NCBI GenBank assembly: GCA_016841875.1
Contig: JAENYG010000010.1
Span: forward strand, 1-64,000
Direction of reading: 5' to 3'
DNA length: 64,000 bases
DNA from: Syntrophomonas sp.
GTDB lineage: Bacteria > Bacillota > Syntrophomonadia > Syntrophomonadales > Syntrophomonadaceae
The notes under the pieces are model-generated. The model was not told the DNA's origin. It saw nothing but the letters and a program-made list of their open reading frames with translations, and did not search any database. A program made the position numbers and the translations under genes. Shown here piece by piece: positions 24,625 through 34,741 of the stretch; the first letter of the stretch is position 1, and the number at the start of each line of letters is the position of its first letter.

Positions 24625-26088
24625 TTAAACGTACAGATCTCTTTCTCCCGCTTCTATCTTTTTGAGCATTCCGCTTACTTTTTCCCGCAGGGCATCAGAA
24701 GGCAGAGCCTGCATCTCTTTCTCGATCAAACCCTCTCCTACTATCATAGTTTCGGGGCTGGCATAATCCAGCAGGTATTCCTTAAACGTCAGTATAGCAT
24801 TGGGCATACAGAGATGATTTACTTTGCCTTGTTTGGCAATATCCATGAAGATGTGCCCGGTTCTTCCAGCCCGGTAGCCGGCCGTACAAAAAGAAGTGAT
24901 ATATCCCAGTGAGGCCATATCCCGGATAGCTTCATCCAGATTGCGGTTATCTCCCAGGATAAACTGCTGTTTGTGATGGTCAGGATTATTTTCGCTGTAA
25001 CCGCCAATGGCAATATTAGATCCGGCATCAATCTGAGTGCAGCCCACCTGTATGACTTCCTGTCTTACTGCTGCATTTTCACGGGCAGTCAATATCATGC
25101 CGGTATAAGGCACTGATAACCTAATGACCGTAACTAATCTTTTAAATGTTTCATCATCTACTTTATAGGAGTTCTTTTCAATATACGGGGTGTTGACTGC
25201 GGGTTCCATACGGGGAAAAGATATGGTATGAGGGCCGACCCCTCCAAAATGTTTTTCCAGATCTATAGTATGCATCAAGAGTCCCATCACATCAAATTTC
25301 CAATCATACAATCCAAACAAGGCGCCTATACCTACATCATCTACTTCAGCTTCCATAGCCCGGTGCATGGCATAGAGACGCCACCGGTAATCAGCTTTTA
25401 TTCCTTTGGGATGAAGTCTCTTATAGGTCTGGTGATGGTAGGTCTCCTGGAATACCTGGAAGGTTCCTATACCAACCTCATTCAACTGACGCAGGTCTTC
25501 TATGGACATAGGTGCTGCGTTTACATTGCTCCTCCGTATCTCTCCATTACCAACTTTGGTATCATACACTGTTTTGAGTGTTTCAGCTATATATCCTGCA
25601 TCTGAACTGGGATGTTCTCCATAGACCATTATCAAGCGTTTGTGCCCCTGCTGTATCAAAGCTTTTACTTCTTCCCGCAGTTCATCCATAGTGAGCTGCT
25701 TGCGGACGCTCTCCCGGTTATCCTTCCTAAAGCCACAGTACACACAGCTGTTTACACACAGGTTGCTTATGTAGAGGGGCGCAAAAGTTACTATCCGGCG
25801 CCCGTAGACCTGCTGCTTGATCTTTAACCCGGCCTCATACATCTCCTGCCACAAATCCTCATCCTTACAATTTAACAAAGCAGCAGTCTCTTCGGGATCT
25901 AACCTGTTTAATTCCTGGGCTTTGGCTATAATGTCCCTTATCTCCTGCTTTTCTGGTTTTATTTTCGTCAGCAGGATGTCTTCGATATAGTCCTCATCAA
26001 TAAAATCCTTTTCTCCCCTCATATATTTTTGTGCCTGTTCCGGCTTGACAACACTATCCATCCATTCCTTTACCTTAGCTGCTTCCAT
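24625..26088 (-). CDS. hydG: [FeFe]-hydrogenase maturase HydG (tyrosine lyase)
   Basis: 487 aa. A radical-SAM enzyme that splits tyrosine to give the CO and cyanide ligands of the H-cluster. The SAM cluster motif is SNLCVNSCVYCGF near residue 90. The C-terminal FCTAGYRAGRTGHIFMD supplies part of the second, auxiliary cluster site (CxxCxxxxC variant with SFCTAGYRAG). The frame is open 15 codons further, but AAAGGAGG eight bases before ATG 26088 decides the start. It heads the hydG-hydE run. Confidence 0.95.
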   Translation of the reverse strand: MEAAKVKEWMDSVVKPEQAQKYMRGEKDFIDEDYIEDILLTKIKPEKQEIRDIIAKAQELNRLDPEETAALLNCKDEDLWQEMYEAGLKIKQQVYGRRIVTFAPLYISNLCVNSCVYCGFRKDNRESVRKQLTMDELREEVKALIQQGHKRLIMVYGEHPSSDAGYIAETLKTVYDTKVGNGEIRRSNVNAAPMSIEDLRQLNEVGIGTFQVFQETYHHQTYKRLHPKGIKADYRWRLYAMHRAMEAEVDDVGIGALFGLYDWKFDVMGLLMHTIDLEKHFGGVGPHTISFPRMEPAVNTPYIEKNSYKVDDETFKRLVTVIRLSVPYTGMILTARENAAVRQEVIQVGCTQIDAGSNIAIGGYSENNPDHHKQQFILGDNRNLDEAIRDMASLGYITSFCTAGYRAGRTGHIFMDIAKQGKVNHLCMPNAILTFKEYLLDYASPETMIVGEGLIEKEMQALPSDALREKVSGMLKKIEAGERDLYV

Positions 26089-26161
26089 ACTTATCCCTCC
26101 TTTGGTATCATCGATGTGGTTAGGTCCACGCATAACCTGCTATCACCTGTCCCCCAATAAA

Positions 26162-26189
26162 AAAGCTCACCCGTTACAGGGTAAGCTTT
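26162..26189 (-). terminator. Terminator or attenuator before hydG
   Basis: AAAGCT-c-ACCC / GGGT-a-AGCTTT hairpin between the ACT-regulator gene and hydG, followed on the minus strand by TTTTTTATTG. It could end the regulator transcript or attenuate read-through into hydG. Confidence 0.7.
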
Positions 26190-26272
26190 ATTATGACCAC
26201 AAAATACACCTATCACTTACCCCTTTAACTCAGAATCAACCTCGTTATCAGGTTTTAAGTTTATTTATTTTT

Positions 26273-26524
26273 TTATTTGCTTTTGTTCAATGCGCTCTTT
26301 ACAGTAACATTCTTTATATTCCCTAGTTTTCCAGTTAGGGCTCCGATCTGGTCGGTTGTTCCATCAACAATAAGTGATATTACTGAAACATCTTTTTCTT
26401 TATAAGGAACTCCCATCCTGCCAATAATAATACTGGCATTTTCACTTAATACTTGATTGACCATAGAGACGAATTCCCGATTCTCTACTACGATCCCTAT
26501 GACACCCAGCCTTCTTTCGTCCAT
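26273..26524 (-). CDS. TM1266-like ACT regulator of [FeFe] hydrogenase
   Basis: 83 aa with a single ACT-like ferredoxin fold (RRLGVIGIVVEN, VISLIVDGTTDQIGALTGKL, IKNVTVKSAL). This is the pattern of the iron-only hydrogenase system regulator family named after Thermotoga maritima TM1266. Its ligand is not known to me. It lies between hydA and hydG with a terminator on each side, so it has its own transcript within the hydrogenase locus. Confidence 0.85.
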   Translation of the reverse strand: MDERRLGVIGIVVENREFVSMVNQVLSENASIIIGRMGVPYKEKDVSVISLIVDGTTDQIGALTGKLGNIKNVTVKSALNKSK

Positions 26525-26706
26525 TTCAAGCCCCCTTCAACATCAGGCAAAATGCCGTCCATCATTTACTAGCTGTACTCGACTTCTGCGGCTCCAATCA
26601 TCTTTTCTTATTCCATCGTTACAGAATCCACCTCATTATTGGAGCATATTTATCTTATACCTATTATTAGTATCTATTTGATAGTTTTACACATCAACTA
26701 AAAGAA

Positions 26707-26736
26707 TGCCGCTTACTCTCCCTGGAATAAGCGGCA
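26707..26736 (-). terminator. Terminator after hydA
   Basis: TGCCGCTTA/TAAGCGGCA hairpin with a 12-base loop and a TTCTTTT tail on the minus strand, 100 bp past the hydA stop. The remainder of the 311-bp gap shows no gene. Confidence 0.8.
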
Positions 26737-26835
26737 CAAGATACATGATTATTATATCCTGCCCCTCTAATTCAGTACTTAACCTTACTATCAGGAACAA
26801 GTAAATATTTTATTATTAAATTATTGCCTTAACTG

Positions 26836-28560
26836 CTAAAGAGTCTTTTTGTTCTTAGCAGTATAGTGAGTATGCAGGAGATGATGAGATTGATGCCCCA
26901 GCGGCTCATGCAGGAATTCCTCATAAATCGCTTTTACTTCAGGATTTTCATGGGATTTCCTTATTTCACAAGCTTCATCTTCTACATAGATCTGGTTGAT
27001 ACGTTCAACACGTTTAGCATTGCTCTTGGTTATAGGCTGTCCGCCACCGCCTATGCATCCACCAGGGCAGGCCATGATTTCTATGAAGTGGTAGGGGGAA
27101 GTTCCAGCCCTTACTTCATCCATCAGCTGTCTGGCATTGGACAGGCCATTCGCAATAGCTACTTTAACCACCGTACCATTTAAATCAACTTCGGCTTCCT
27201 TGATCCCCTGGATACCGCGGGTTACTTCAAAGTTCACATTCTCCAGAGTCTGGCCGGTCACAACTTCATATACAGTTCTCAGGGCTGCTTCCATAACTCC
27301 GCCGCTGGCTCCAAAGATAACCGCAGCACCGGTGTAGGCACCCATCCAGGAATCAAAATGAGAACCAGCAAGTTTATTAAAATCAATACCGCTCATACGG
27401 AACAATCTGCCAATTTCTCTGGTAGTCAGTACCAGGTCAACATCACGGAATCCACTGTCGTTCATTTCCGGTCTGCTGCACTCATACTTCTTGGCGGTAC
27501 AGGGCATTATAGATACCGAGTATATCTTGGCTGGATCTATATTTGACTTTTCGGCCCAGTAAGTCTTGGCCAGGGCACCGAACATCTGCTGAGGTGATTT
27601 GCATGTAGAAAGATTATCCAGCAGATCGGGATAGAATGTTTCACAGAAGTTTATCCACCCCGGGCTGCAGGATGTGAACATCGGCAGAGTTCCGCCTTCT
27701 TTCAGACGCTTAAGGAGTTCGTTTCCTTCTTCCAGGATGGTCAAGTCAGCAGTAAAGTTAGTATGCAGCACATAGTCAAAGCCAATCTGACGCAGTCCAG
27801 CGGCAAATACGTCCATTGGCATATCGCCAGTAGCTAAACCGACTTCTTCACCGATAGCAACTCTAACCGCAGGGGCGATCTGAGTAACTACAACCGTGTC
27901 CGGATCAGCTATAGCCGCCAAGAGCTTGTCGATTTCTTCTACTTCACCAATAGCACCAACCGGGCAAGCATGGATACATTGTCCACACATTACACATGGG
28001 CTGTCAATGAGGTCCCAACCCATGGTGGGAACTACCATAGCATGGTGACCGCGCTGGTCTAGGCCCAGAGCGTTTACGCTTTGAATCACGGAGCAGGCTT
28101 CCACACAACGTCTGCATAGTATACATTTATCCGGGTCCCTGAATATGGCCGGAGTTGAATAATCTTTAGCCATTCCCCTGGTTTTCTGACTGAAAGGATT
28201 ATCCCTGATGAAGTATTCTTCAGCAAGGGTTTGCAATTCGCAGTTTTGGTTTCTTATACAATTTAGACAATCCTGAGGATGATTGGACAGGATGAGTTCT
28301 AAAATAGTCTTTCTGGCTTCAACCACTTTCGGAGTTCTAGTTTTTACTACCATTCCTTCCCAGACTGGCATAACACATGCTGCCGACAGCAGCCTGCTTC
28401 CCTCAACTTCACAAACACATACCCGACAGTTACCCTTTACTGCCTGATCAGGGTGATTACAGAGTGTAGGTATCTTAACACCTATGCTCTCAGCCGCCTT
28501 GAGAATAGTTGAGCCTTCAGGAACGGAAGTTTTAATACCATCAATCGTTACGTTAATCAC
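26836..28560 (-). CDS. hydA: [FeFe] hydrogenase catalytic subunit HydA
   Basis: 574 aa. It reduces protons to H2. In order: a [2Fe-2S] domain (Cys34, 45, 48, 62), the His-ligated cluster (HPQDCLNCIRNQNC), two [4Fe-4S] motifs (CILCRRCVEAC, CVMCGQCIHACP) and the H-cluster domain with TSCSPGW, MPCTAKKYE and MACPGGCIGGGGQP. The first H-cluster motif has Ser where many single-subunit enzymes have a second Cys. A C-terminal small-subunit-like region ends in HHLLHTHY. It is last in the hydC-hydB-hydA operon. Confidence 0.97.
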   Translation of the reverse strand: MINVTIDGIKTSVPEGSTILKAAESIGVKIPTLCNHPDQAVKGNCRVCVCEVEGSRLLSAACVMPVWEGMVVKTRTPKVVEARKTILELILSNHPQDCLNCIRNQNCELQTLAEEYFIRDNPFSQKTRGMAKDYSTPAIFRDPDKCILCRRCVEACSVIQSVNALGLDQRGHHAMVVPTMGWDLIDSPCVMCGQCIHACPVGAIGEVEEIDKLLAAIADPDTVVVTQIAPAVRVAIGEEVGLATGDMPMDVFAAGLRQIGFDYVLHTNFTADLTILEEGNELLKRLKEGGTLPMFTSCSPGWINFCETFYPDLLDNLSTCKSPQQMFGALAKTYWAEKSNIDPAKIYSVSIMPCTAKKYECSRPEMNDSGFRDVDLVLTTREIGRLFRMSGIDFNKLAGSHFDSWMGAYTGAAVIFGASGGVMEAALRTVYEVVTGQTLENVNFEVTRGIQGIKEAEVDLNGTVVKVAIANGLSNARQLMDEVRAGTSPYHFIEIMACPGGCIGGGGQPITKSNAKRVERINQIYVEDEACEIRKSHENPEVKAIYEEFLHEPLGHQSHHLLHTHYTAKNKKTL

Positions 28561-28574
28561 ATTAATCCTCCTTC

Positions 28575-29798
28575 CTAAACCAGCTTGTCTTCGTAGTCAG
28601 CAGCAAAATGTCCTATTGTTGTAAGAACGGGAGCTGGAGCTGCTTGACCAAGACCACACAGGCAGGCTATTGACATTACGCCACCAAGTTTCTTCAACAG
28701 GGCAATATCTGCAGCGGAACCCTTACCGCCTTTTATTTTACCTACCAGTTCATTCATGCGTGCAGTTCCTTCACGACAGGGTGCGCATTTACCGCATGAT
28801 TCATGTTCAAAGAACTTGGTAATTTTTGATACCACATCTACCATATCCCGGCTTTCATCCATTACAAAAACAGCACCTGAACCGAGTGTGGCACCTATGG
28901 CTGACATAGCATCAAAGCTTATAGCTGTATCCAGCAGAGATTCAGGAATAAATCCGCCTGAAGTTCCACCGATCTGAACAGCCTTGAACTTCTTGCCTCC
29001 AGCAACTCCTCCTCCGAGTCCATACACAACTTCTCTGATAGTTGTGCTAGTCGGAACCTCGAAGAAAGTCTTATTGTTGACATCCCCTGTGAGGGTCAGA
29101 ACTTTAGTTCCGGGATAAGATGGAGCTCCAATAGCAGCATACCAATCCCCGCCCTTATCTACTATCACTGGTATATTAGCAAACGTTTCCACATTATTAA
29201 TTATGGTCGGTTTGCCCCATAATCCTTCTACCCCTGGGAAAGGGGGTTTGAAACGAGGTTCACCTCGGTGTCCTTCGATGGATTCGATCAGTGCTGTTTC
29301 CTCTCCACATACATAAGCACCTGCACCCATACGCACCTCTATATCGAAGTCTCCTAAGACTCCTTTAGCCTTGGCCTGGTCGATGGCCTGGTTAAGTATG
29401 TCAACCACATACGGATACTCACCACGGCAGTATATAAACCCTTTATTGGCTCCAATAGCATAACCACAAACAGCCATACCTTCCAGAACACTCTGAGGAT
29501 CACCCTGCATTATTAAGCGATCCTTATATGTTCCAGGTTCACCTTCGTCAGCGTTGCATACGACATACTTCTGATCCGCATTGGTCTGATAAGCAAAAAA
29601 CCATTTCTGACCGCAGTTGAACCCTGCCCCTCCACGGCCCCTCAGATTGGATTTTTTTACTTCTTCTATTAAATCTATTTTATTCATCCCTTTAGCTTTT
29701 TCCAGGGCTTTATATCCGCCTGCAGCGATATATTCATCTATATTTAGCGGGTCGATTTTGCCGTAATTACGCAACACAATGCGCATTTCTTCGGCCAT
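28575..29798 (-). CDS. hydB: NADH-linked hydrogenase subunit HydB (NuoF-like)
   Basis: 407 aa, flavin- and NADH-binding subunit. LRGRGGAGFNCGQKW, AYVCGEETALIESIEG and EPRFKPPFP form the NADH/FMN site. ESCGKCAPCREGTARM plus CLCGLGQ ligate a [4Fe-4S] cluster. The N-terminal thioredoxin-like and C-terminal ferredoxin domains of longer bifurcating HydB proteins are absent. That form is known from Syntrophomonas-type NADH-dependent hydrogenases and suggests H2 production from NADH without ferredoxin. It sits 14 bp upstream of hydA. Confidence 0.95.
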   Translation of the reverse strand: MAEEMRIVLRNYGKIDPLNIDEYIAAGGYKALEKAKGMNKIDLIEEVKKSNLRGRGGAGFNCGQKWFFAYQTNADQKYVVCNADEGEPGTYKDRLIMQGDPQSVLEGMAVCGYAIGANKGFIYCRGEYPYVVDILNQAIDQAKAKGVLGDFDIEVRMGAGAYVCGEETALIESIEGHRGEPRFKPPFPGVEGLWGKPTIINNVETFANIPVIVDKGGDWYAAIGAPSYPGTKVLTLTGDVNNKTFFEVPTSTTIREVVYGLGGGVAGGKKFKAVQIGGTSGGFIPESLLDTAISFDAMSAIGATLGSGAVFVMDESRDMVDVVSKITKFFEHESCGKCAPCREGTARMNELVGKIKGGKGSAADIALLKKLGGVMSIACLCGLGQAAPAPVLTTIGHFAADYEDKLV

Positions 29799-29865
29799 TG
29801 TATGACCTCCTTTCTCCTTACATATATAGAAAAAGTTCTCGTATTACCGACCGTAAGGTCTGTAA

Positions 29866-30309
29866 CTATTTGTATTCTGCAAGAATATTGGGTATTATAG
29901 CGGGTGTTACATCTAAATACGGCTTACTATTAATAGTTATTACTGGAGTAGCCTGACATTGACCTACACATTCGGTAAATTCGAGAGCAAAGAGACCATC
30001 GTTTGTCGACTCGCCCATCCTGATACCTAATTCTTTCTCTATTGCAGCGACAACTTCCGCTGCACCAGCAACATGACATGGAGCACTTTCGCATAACCTG
30101 ATCACATTTTTACCCCTTGCTTTGGTTGAAAACATGGAATAAAAAGATGCTACACCAAATGCCTCAGCAGCCGGCACCTTAAAAACCCGGGCAGCTTCAG
30201 CTATAGCTTCTTCAGGCAGAAAACTAAGTTCCTTTTCTACTGCATGGAATGCTTCTATGATCCCCCCCGGAACCTCAGCATACTTGGCAATTATTTCCTT
30301 ATAACTCAC
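29866..30309 (-). CDS. hydC: Hydrogenase subunit HydC (NuoE-like)
   Basis: 147 aa with a thioredoxin-like [2Fe-2S] fold. Four Cys ligands are visible in LCESAPCHVAGA and ECVGQCQATPVI. It passes electrons between the HydB flavin and HydA. The start is GTG with GGAGGAATGTGA before it. It is the first gene of the hydrogenase operon and lies 67 bp upstream of hydB. Confidence 0.95.
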   Translation of the reverse strand: MSYKEIIAKYAEVPGGIIEAFHAVEKELSFLPEEAIAEAARVFKVPAAEAFGVASFYSMFSTKARGKNVIRLCESAPCHVAGAAEVVAAIEKELGIRMGESTNDGLFALEFTECVGQCQATPVITINSKPYLDVTPAIIPNILAEYK

Positions 30310-30692
30310 TCACATTCCTCCTTTCCGTATAATTGACATACTAATCCCTTTTACATTAACCAGGCTACAATTAATCTAACAATAATACACAGCTAATAAA
30401 TAATAAATGTTAAAATAGCCTGTTATTCAAAGTTTATATGCGAATTTATAAGTATTTCTAATATATATGTGTATTTTAGTAGATTCTCGCCATTTTATAA
30501 GTTACAAATTGAACAAAGTAAATTAGATAGCCTCCAATTGGCCATAAAATAGGGACTCTTCAAGGTCATTGCTTGAGAGTCCCCAACTATTATTAATATA
30601 ATTTAACAAAATTTTCTTATATTTAATCAGAAGCATCATCATTCCGTATTTTTATTATAATTATAATATTTTTTAATCATTGCTTAATATAA
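30310..30692. other. Control region of hydCBA and folE terminator
   Basis: No gene. The AT-rich part (30330-30540) should hold the hyd promoter. At 30552-30583 a hairpin (GGGACTC with GAGTCCC, extended by one bulged base to TCAAG/CTTGA) lies 110 bp past the folE stop and probably ends the fhs-folE transcript. Confidence 0.6.
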
Positions 30693-31268
30693 CTATTTCT
30701 TCATAATTAACGACAATAATTCATTCCGGGTCTGGGCCCTGGTTTCAAAAGTCCCTCTAACTGCAGAGGTAACGGTAATCGAACCAGGTTTGTTGATTCC
30801 TCTCATAGTCATACACATATGTTCGGCTTCAATAATGACTGCTACTCCATATGGTTTCAAGGTGTCATGAATACAATCTGCTATCTGCGAGGTTAGTCTT
30901 TCCTGCAACTGGGGTCGGCGGGCATATACTTCGGTTACCCGGACGATTTTACTGATACCTACTACTTTGCCGCCTTTGGGGATATACGCTACATGCGCTT
31001 TTCCATAAAACGGTAAAAAGTGATGTTCACACATGGAATACAGGGGAATGTCTTTTACCAGGACCAATTCATCATGGTACTCTGTAAATGATACCTGCAG
31101 CAGTTCCCGGGGGTCTATATCCATTCCATAAAAAATCTCTTCATACATACTGGCAACCCGCCGGGGTGTTTCCTTTAGCCCCTCACGTTTAGGATCCTCA
31201 CCAATGGCTTCTAATATCATAGCCATCGCCGCTTCAATTTTGCTTTTATCAATATTCCTCTTTTTCAT
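30693..31268 (-). CDS. folE: GTP cyclohydrolase I
   Basis: 191 aa. It converts GTP to dihydroneopterin triphosphate, first step of tetrahydrofolate synthesis and, through queD, of queuosine synthesis. [14 protein letters not shown] carries zinc Cys and His residues; HMCMTMRGI the second zinc Cys; [21 protein letters not shown] the active-site helix. Length is typical. It follows fhs by 84 bp, linking folate supply with one-carbon use. Confidence 0.96.
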   Translation of the reverse strand: MKKRNIDKSKIEAAMAMILEAIGEDPKREGLKETPRRVASMYEEIFYGMDIDPRELLQVSFTEYHDELVLVKDIPLYSMCEHHFLPFYGKAHVAYIPKGGKVVGISKIVRVTEVYARRPQLQERLTSQIADCIHDTLKPYGVAVIIEAEHMCMTMRGINKPGSITVTSAVRGTFETRAQTRNELLSLIMKK

Positions 31269-31352
31269 CCGCTATCCTCCGTTAATCATCGTCCTGGCTG
31301 GCCAGCAAAAACCATCCAAGGAGAATAAGTCCAGCCTGCTTGTTGCAGCTTG

Positions 31353-33020
31353 TTAAAACAAGCCTATAATCTGCCCATCGGCTAAGATATCAATATTCTC
31401 AGCAGCAGGTGTTTTACCCAGACCCGGCATGGTCATCACCGTACCTGCCAAAGCTACTATAAACCCTGCTCCGGCAGCAAGCCGGACTTCTTTAATTGAA
31501 ACGGTAAAATCTCGCGGCCTCCCCTTCAGATCCGGGTTATCTGAAAGTGAATATTGTGTTTTGGCTATACATACCGGCAGCCGCCCAAACCCTTGTTCTT
31601 CGTATGTATTCAGCATCCTTTGGGCTTCTGTACTGTAAGTCACCCCATCCGCCCCATATATCTCTTTACATATCACTGCAATTTTTTCCTGAAGAGACAT
31701 GTCATCGTCATATAAGAATTTAAAAACACTCGGAGTTTCAGCAGCTTTAATAACCTTCCTGGCTAGTTCTTCCCCACCTTCTCCCCCTTTAGCCCAGACC
31801 TGTGAAAGAGCCACTTCCGCACCTAACTCTACACATCGGCTGGTAACATATTCAACCTCTGCCGCAGTATCGGTAGGAAATTCATTCAATGCTACAACTA
31901 CTGGGACACCATATTTATTGATATTTTCCAGCTGTTTTTCGAGATTCTGGATACCCTTCTGCAGCGCCTCCATGTTCTCTTCCCCCAGCTTTTCTTTAGG
32001 GACCTCTCCATGATTTTTTAAGGCCCTAACGGTAGCTACCAATACTACGGCATCAGGTGTAAACCCACCATAGCGGCAGACGATGTCAAAAAACTTTTCG
32101 GCCCCCAGATCAGCACCAAATCCTGCTTCAGTTATCATATAATCGGCCAGTTTCATCCCTATCTGAGTGGCTACAATGCTGTTGGAACCATGAGCGATAT
32201 TTGCAAATGGTCCGCCATGTACAAAGGCCGGTGTATTTTCCAAAGTTTGAACCAGGTTGGGCTTTATAGCATCTTTCATCAGAAGCGCCATTGAACCAGC
32301 CACTTTTAAATCATCCGCTGTTACTGGCCTGCCATCAAAAGTATATGCCACTACCATCTTTTTAAATCTTGCTTTCAAGTCCATCAAATCCGATGCTAGG
32401 CACAACGCTGCCATAACTTCCGAAGCTACACTTATGTCAAATCCTGATTCCCGAGGAACTCCATTGATCCTGCCCCCCAGCCCCAGAACGATATTTCTCA
32501 ATGCTCTTTCATTTAGATCCATAACCCTTCGAAATACAACCTGCCCGGGATCTATATTTAAATCGTTGCCCTGATGAAGGTGGTTGTCCAGCATCGCTGC
32601 CAGCAGATTGTGCGCAGTCGATACAGCATGGATGTCCCCGGTAAAATGCAGGTTTATGTCTTCCATAGGAAGCAGCTGTGAATATCCGCCGCCCGCAGCG
32701 CCCCCTTTAATTCCGAAACTGGGGCCAAGGGAAGGCTCGCGTAAAGCTATGATGGCCTTCTTGCCCAGCCGGTTCAAGGCCATACCCAATCCGACCGTGT
32801 TGGTAGTTTTCCCTTCACCAGCCGGAGTTGGGTTAATCGCCGTAACCAGTACGACTTTTCCAGAAGGCTTATCTTTTAACCTCTCCCATACATCCAGCGA
32901 AACCTTGGCCTTATACTTCCCGTACATTTCTAAATCGTCTTCATTCAGGCCTATTGATTCTGCGATCTCCAGAATCGGTTTCATATCTGCTTCCTGTGCT
33001 ATCTCGATATCCGTTTTCAT
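31353..33020 (-). CDS. fhs: Formate-tetrahydrofolate ligase
   Basis: 555 aa. It makes 10-formyl-THF from formate, THF and ATP, a step of the methyl branch of the Wood-Ljungdahl pathway. The ATP loop is [11 protein letters not shown] near residue 67; [20 protein letters not shown] and [12 protein letters not shown] are family signatures. Length is standard. It is upstream of folE on one strand. The 480-bp region in front contains a palindromic repeat element rather than a recognisable THF riboswitch. Confidence 0.97.
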   Translation of the reverse strand: MKTDIEIAQEADMKPILEIAESIGLNEDDLEMYGKYKAKVSLDVWERLKDKPSGKVVLVTAINPTPAGEGKTTNTVGLGMALNRLGKKAIIALREPSLGPSFGIKGGAAGGGYSQLLPMEDINLHFTGDIHAVSTAHNLLAAMLDNHLHQGNDLNIDPGQVVFRRVMDLNERALRNIVLGLGGRINGVPRESGFDISVASEVMAALCLASDLMDLKARFKKMVVAYTFDGRPVTADDLKVAGSMALLMKDAIKPNLVQTLENTPAFVHGGPFANIAHGSNSIVATQIGMKLADYMITEAGFGADLGAEKFFDIVCRYGGFTPDAVVLVATVRALKNHGEVPKEKLGEENMEALQKGIQNLEKQLENINKYGVPVVVALNEFPTDTAAEVEYVTSRCVELGAEVALSQVWAKGGEGGEELARKVIKAAETPSVFKFLYDDDMSLQEKIAVICKEIYGADGVTYSTEAQRMLNTYEEQGFGRLPVCIAKTQYSLSDNPDLKGRPRDFTVSIKEVRLAAGAGFIVALAGTVMTMPGLGKTPAAENIDILADGQIIGLF

Positions 33021-33304
33021 TAATTTATTACCTCCTAACAGCTTATTCCCAGCTGATTATTATATCCCCTTAGATAAAACATGATATCAAATCTAAATTC
33101 CGTTCTTTATTTCTGCTTTTATAAATCTATCATACATGAATACAATTCTGGAAGCTAAAAATAGCACAATTCAGCAATTTGTGTCAAATATTTGGAATAT
33201 ACTCATATTCGCTTATTCTCTAAGGCTATTGTTAAACATAAGCTGATCAATCATACACTCCCCAGTACTTATGGGCAATAAAACAAGGGCATCTGCCCTG
33301 CCAT

Positions 33305-33501
33305 GAAGCAAGGGGACGTTCTTTTTGCTTCCTTTGATATAAATGGCAAAATGGTGTAAAGTGGCACCACAAGCAAGAAAACAATGGAGAAGAAGAGCGA
33401 AGGCTTAACGCAGCGGCACATCGTGCGCGTACCGGAAATTAGTTAGAACATCGGATTGAACCTAACAAAAAAGGAAGCAAAAAGAACGTCCCCTTGCTTC
33501 C
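33305..33501. repeat. 197-bp inverted-repeat element with possible transposase remnant
   Basis: The left arm (33305-33332) and right arm (33473-33501) are complementary over 28 bases containing GGGGACGTTCTTTTTGCTTCC. Between the arms, a plus-strand frame from about 33391 encodes roughly 20 residues (MEKKSEGLTQRHIVR..) before a stop, perhaps the N-terminus of a RAYT-type transposase. The right arm reaches the spmB stop codon. Confidence 0.65.
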
Positions 33502-34037
33502 TACCTGAATAAAAGGTTGCATATATAAACGGAGGCTAGAAACCCGGTTATATCTGCAGTAAGTCCAGTAACTATTGCATACCGGTATTTCTTGATTCCA
33601 ACCGAACCAAAATATACTGTAAGGATAAAAAAGGTTGTATCTGTTGTTCCCTGCATAACGGATGACAGCCTGCCGATAAATGAGTCTGGACCGTAAACCC
33701 GCATCAATTCGGTAGCCATTCCCAAGACTGCGCTTCCTGACATAGGACGCATAATAGCCAGCGGTAAAACTTCTGATGGTGCACCGATCCTGGAGGTTAT
33801 TGGATCCAGGATCATACTCACATAATCCATAGCCCCCGAAGCCCGGAACACTGATATAGCAACCATCATTCCTACCAAAAAAGGTATGATCTTAATCGCA
33901 GTTGTAAAGCCTTCTTCCGCTCCCTCAACAAAGGCTTCATAGACCGGCACTTTTTTGAAATACCCATATATGGGCACCACAAGTAATAAAACCGGTATAG
34001 CCCATTTGGATACCAGGCTTAATAGGGTATGGAGCAT
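33501..34037 (-). CDS. spmB: Spore maturation protein B
   Basis: 178 aa, integral membrane with a nucleoside-recognition-type domain (EAFVEGAEEGFTTAIKIIPF, RPMSGSAVLGMATELM, TTDTTFFILTVYFGSVGI). Together with SpmA it supports spore core dehydration. GGAGG eight bases before ATG 34037 decides the start over an upstream in-frame ATG. It begins one base after the spmA stop. The C-terminal stop touches a palindromic repeat. Confidence 0.94.
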   Translation of the reverse strand: MLHTLLSLVSKWAIPVLLLVVPIYGYFKKVPVYEAFVEGAEEGFTTAIKIIPFLVGMMVAISVFRASGAMDYVSMILDPITSRIGAPSEVLPLAIMRPMSGSAVLGMATELMRVYGPDSFIGRLSSVMQGTTDTTFFILTVYFGSVGIKKYRYAIVTGLTADITGFLASVYICNLLFR

Positions 34038-34038
34038 C

Positions 34039-34629
34039 CTATTTCTTCCTCCAGCGACTTTTAGTTCTGAACCAGTAGTCAAGGTATACTGCTATCACCA
34101 TACTGATTGCGGTAGAAAAAATACAAGCGCCTACTATTTCAGTAGGATTAGCAGAATTAAATGAAAAGCGAACCGCGATAATAGTAGCGGGAATCAAGGT
34201 TATACAGGAGGTGTTCAGGGCGAGAAAGGTGCACATAGCTTCAGAGGCTTCATCCGACTCCTGGTTTAGTTCCTGCAGTTCCTGCATGGCTTTCATGCCA
34301 AATGGAGTCGCAGCATTACCCAGTCCCAACATATTAGCACTCAAGTTTAATATGATCGTTCCCATAGCGGGGTGATGGGATGGTACGCTGGGAAACAACT
34401 TGACCGTTATTGGTCTTAATAACCTGGCCAGGCTCTGCACCAGACCACCCTTTTCAGCTATCTTCATGATGCCCAGCCACAAAGCCATAACTCCAACTAA
34501 ATCAAAACACACTTCAACTGCACCTTTGGCCGCTCCCAGTGCTGCTTCGGTAACTACTTCAATATTACCATTTAATGCAGCAACCACGATTCCTGTAGCC
34601 AGAAGCAGCAGCCAGATCACATTTAACAC
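34039..34629 (-). CDS. spmA: Spore maturation protein A
   Basis: 196 aa, several membrane helices, with the family phrases NLSANMLGLGNAATPFGMKA and TCITLIPATIIAVR-like stretch. Partner of SpmB. Upstream sequence GGAGGGATGAATGTG offers ATG 34635, too close to the ribosome binding site, and GTG 34629, seven bases away. GTG gives LNVIWLLLLATGIVVA at the N-terminus, the usual family start. Confidence 0.92.
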   Translation of the reverse strand: MLNVIWLLLLATGIVVAALNGNIEVVTEAALGAAKGAVEVCFDLVGVMALWLGIMKIAEKGGLVQSLARLLRPITVKLFPSVPSHHPAMGTIILNLSANMLGLGNAATPFGMKAMQELQELNQESDEASEAMCTFLALNTSCITLIPATIIAVRFSFNSANPTEIVGACIFSTAISMVIAVYLDYWFRTKSRWRKK

Positions 34630-34684
34630 ATTCATCCCTCCAACAAAGGATTTCCTCATTTGAAGGGTATGTCTGTACACTAAA

Positions 34685-34722
34685 AAATAGAACCGTCCGT
34701 CATACAGCGAACGGTTCTATTT
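34685..34722 (-). terminator. Terminator after gerW/ytfJ
   Basis: AAATAGAACCGT/ACGGTTCTATTT hairpin, 20 bp past the ytfJ stop, which separates it from spmA-spmB. On the minus strand it is followed by TTTAG. Confidence 0.8.
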
Positions 34723-34741
34723 CTTCAAAATCCGCGTTTTA

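Noticed and set aside
32584-33084. Long plus-strand frame opposite fhs
   Set aside because: Antisense shadow of a highly conserved gene.
33021-33300. Possible THF riboswitch upstream of fhs
   Set aside because: The conserved THF-aptamer sequence could not be found on either strand.
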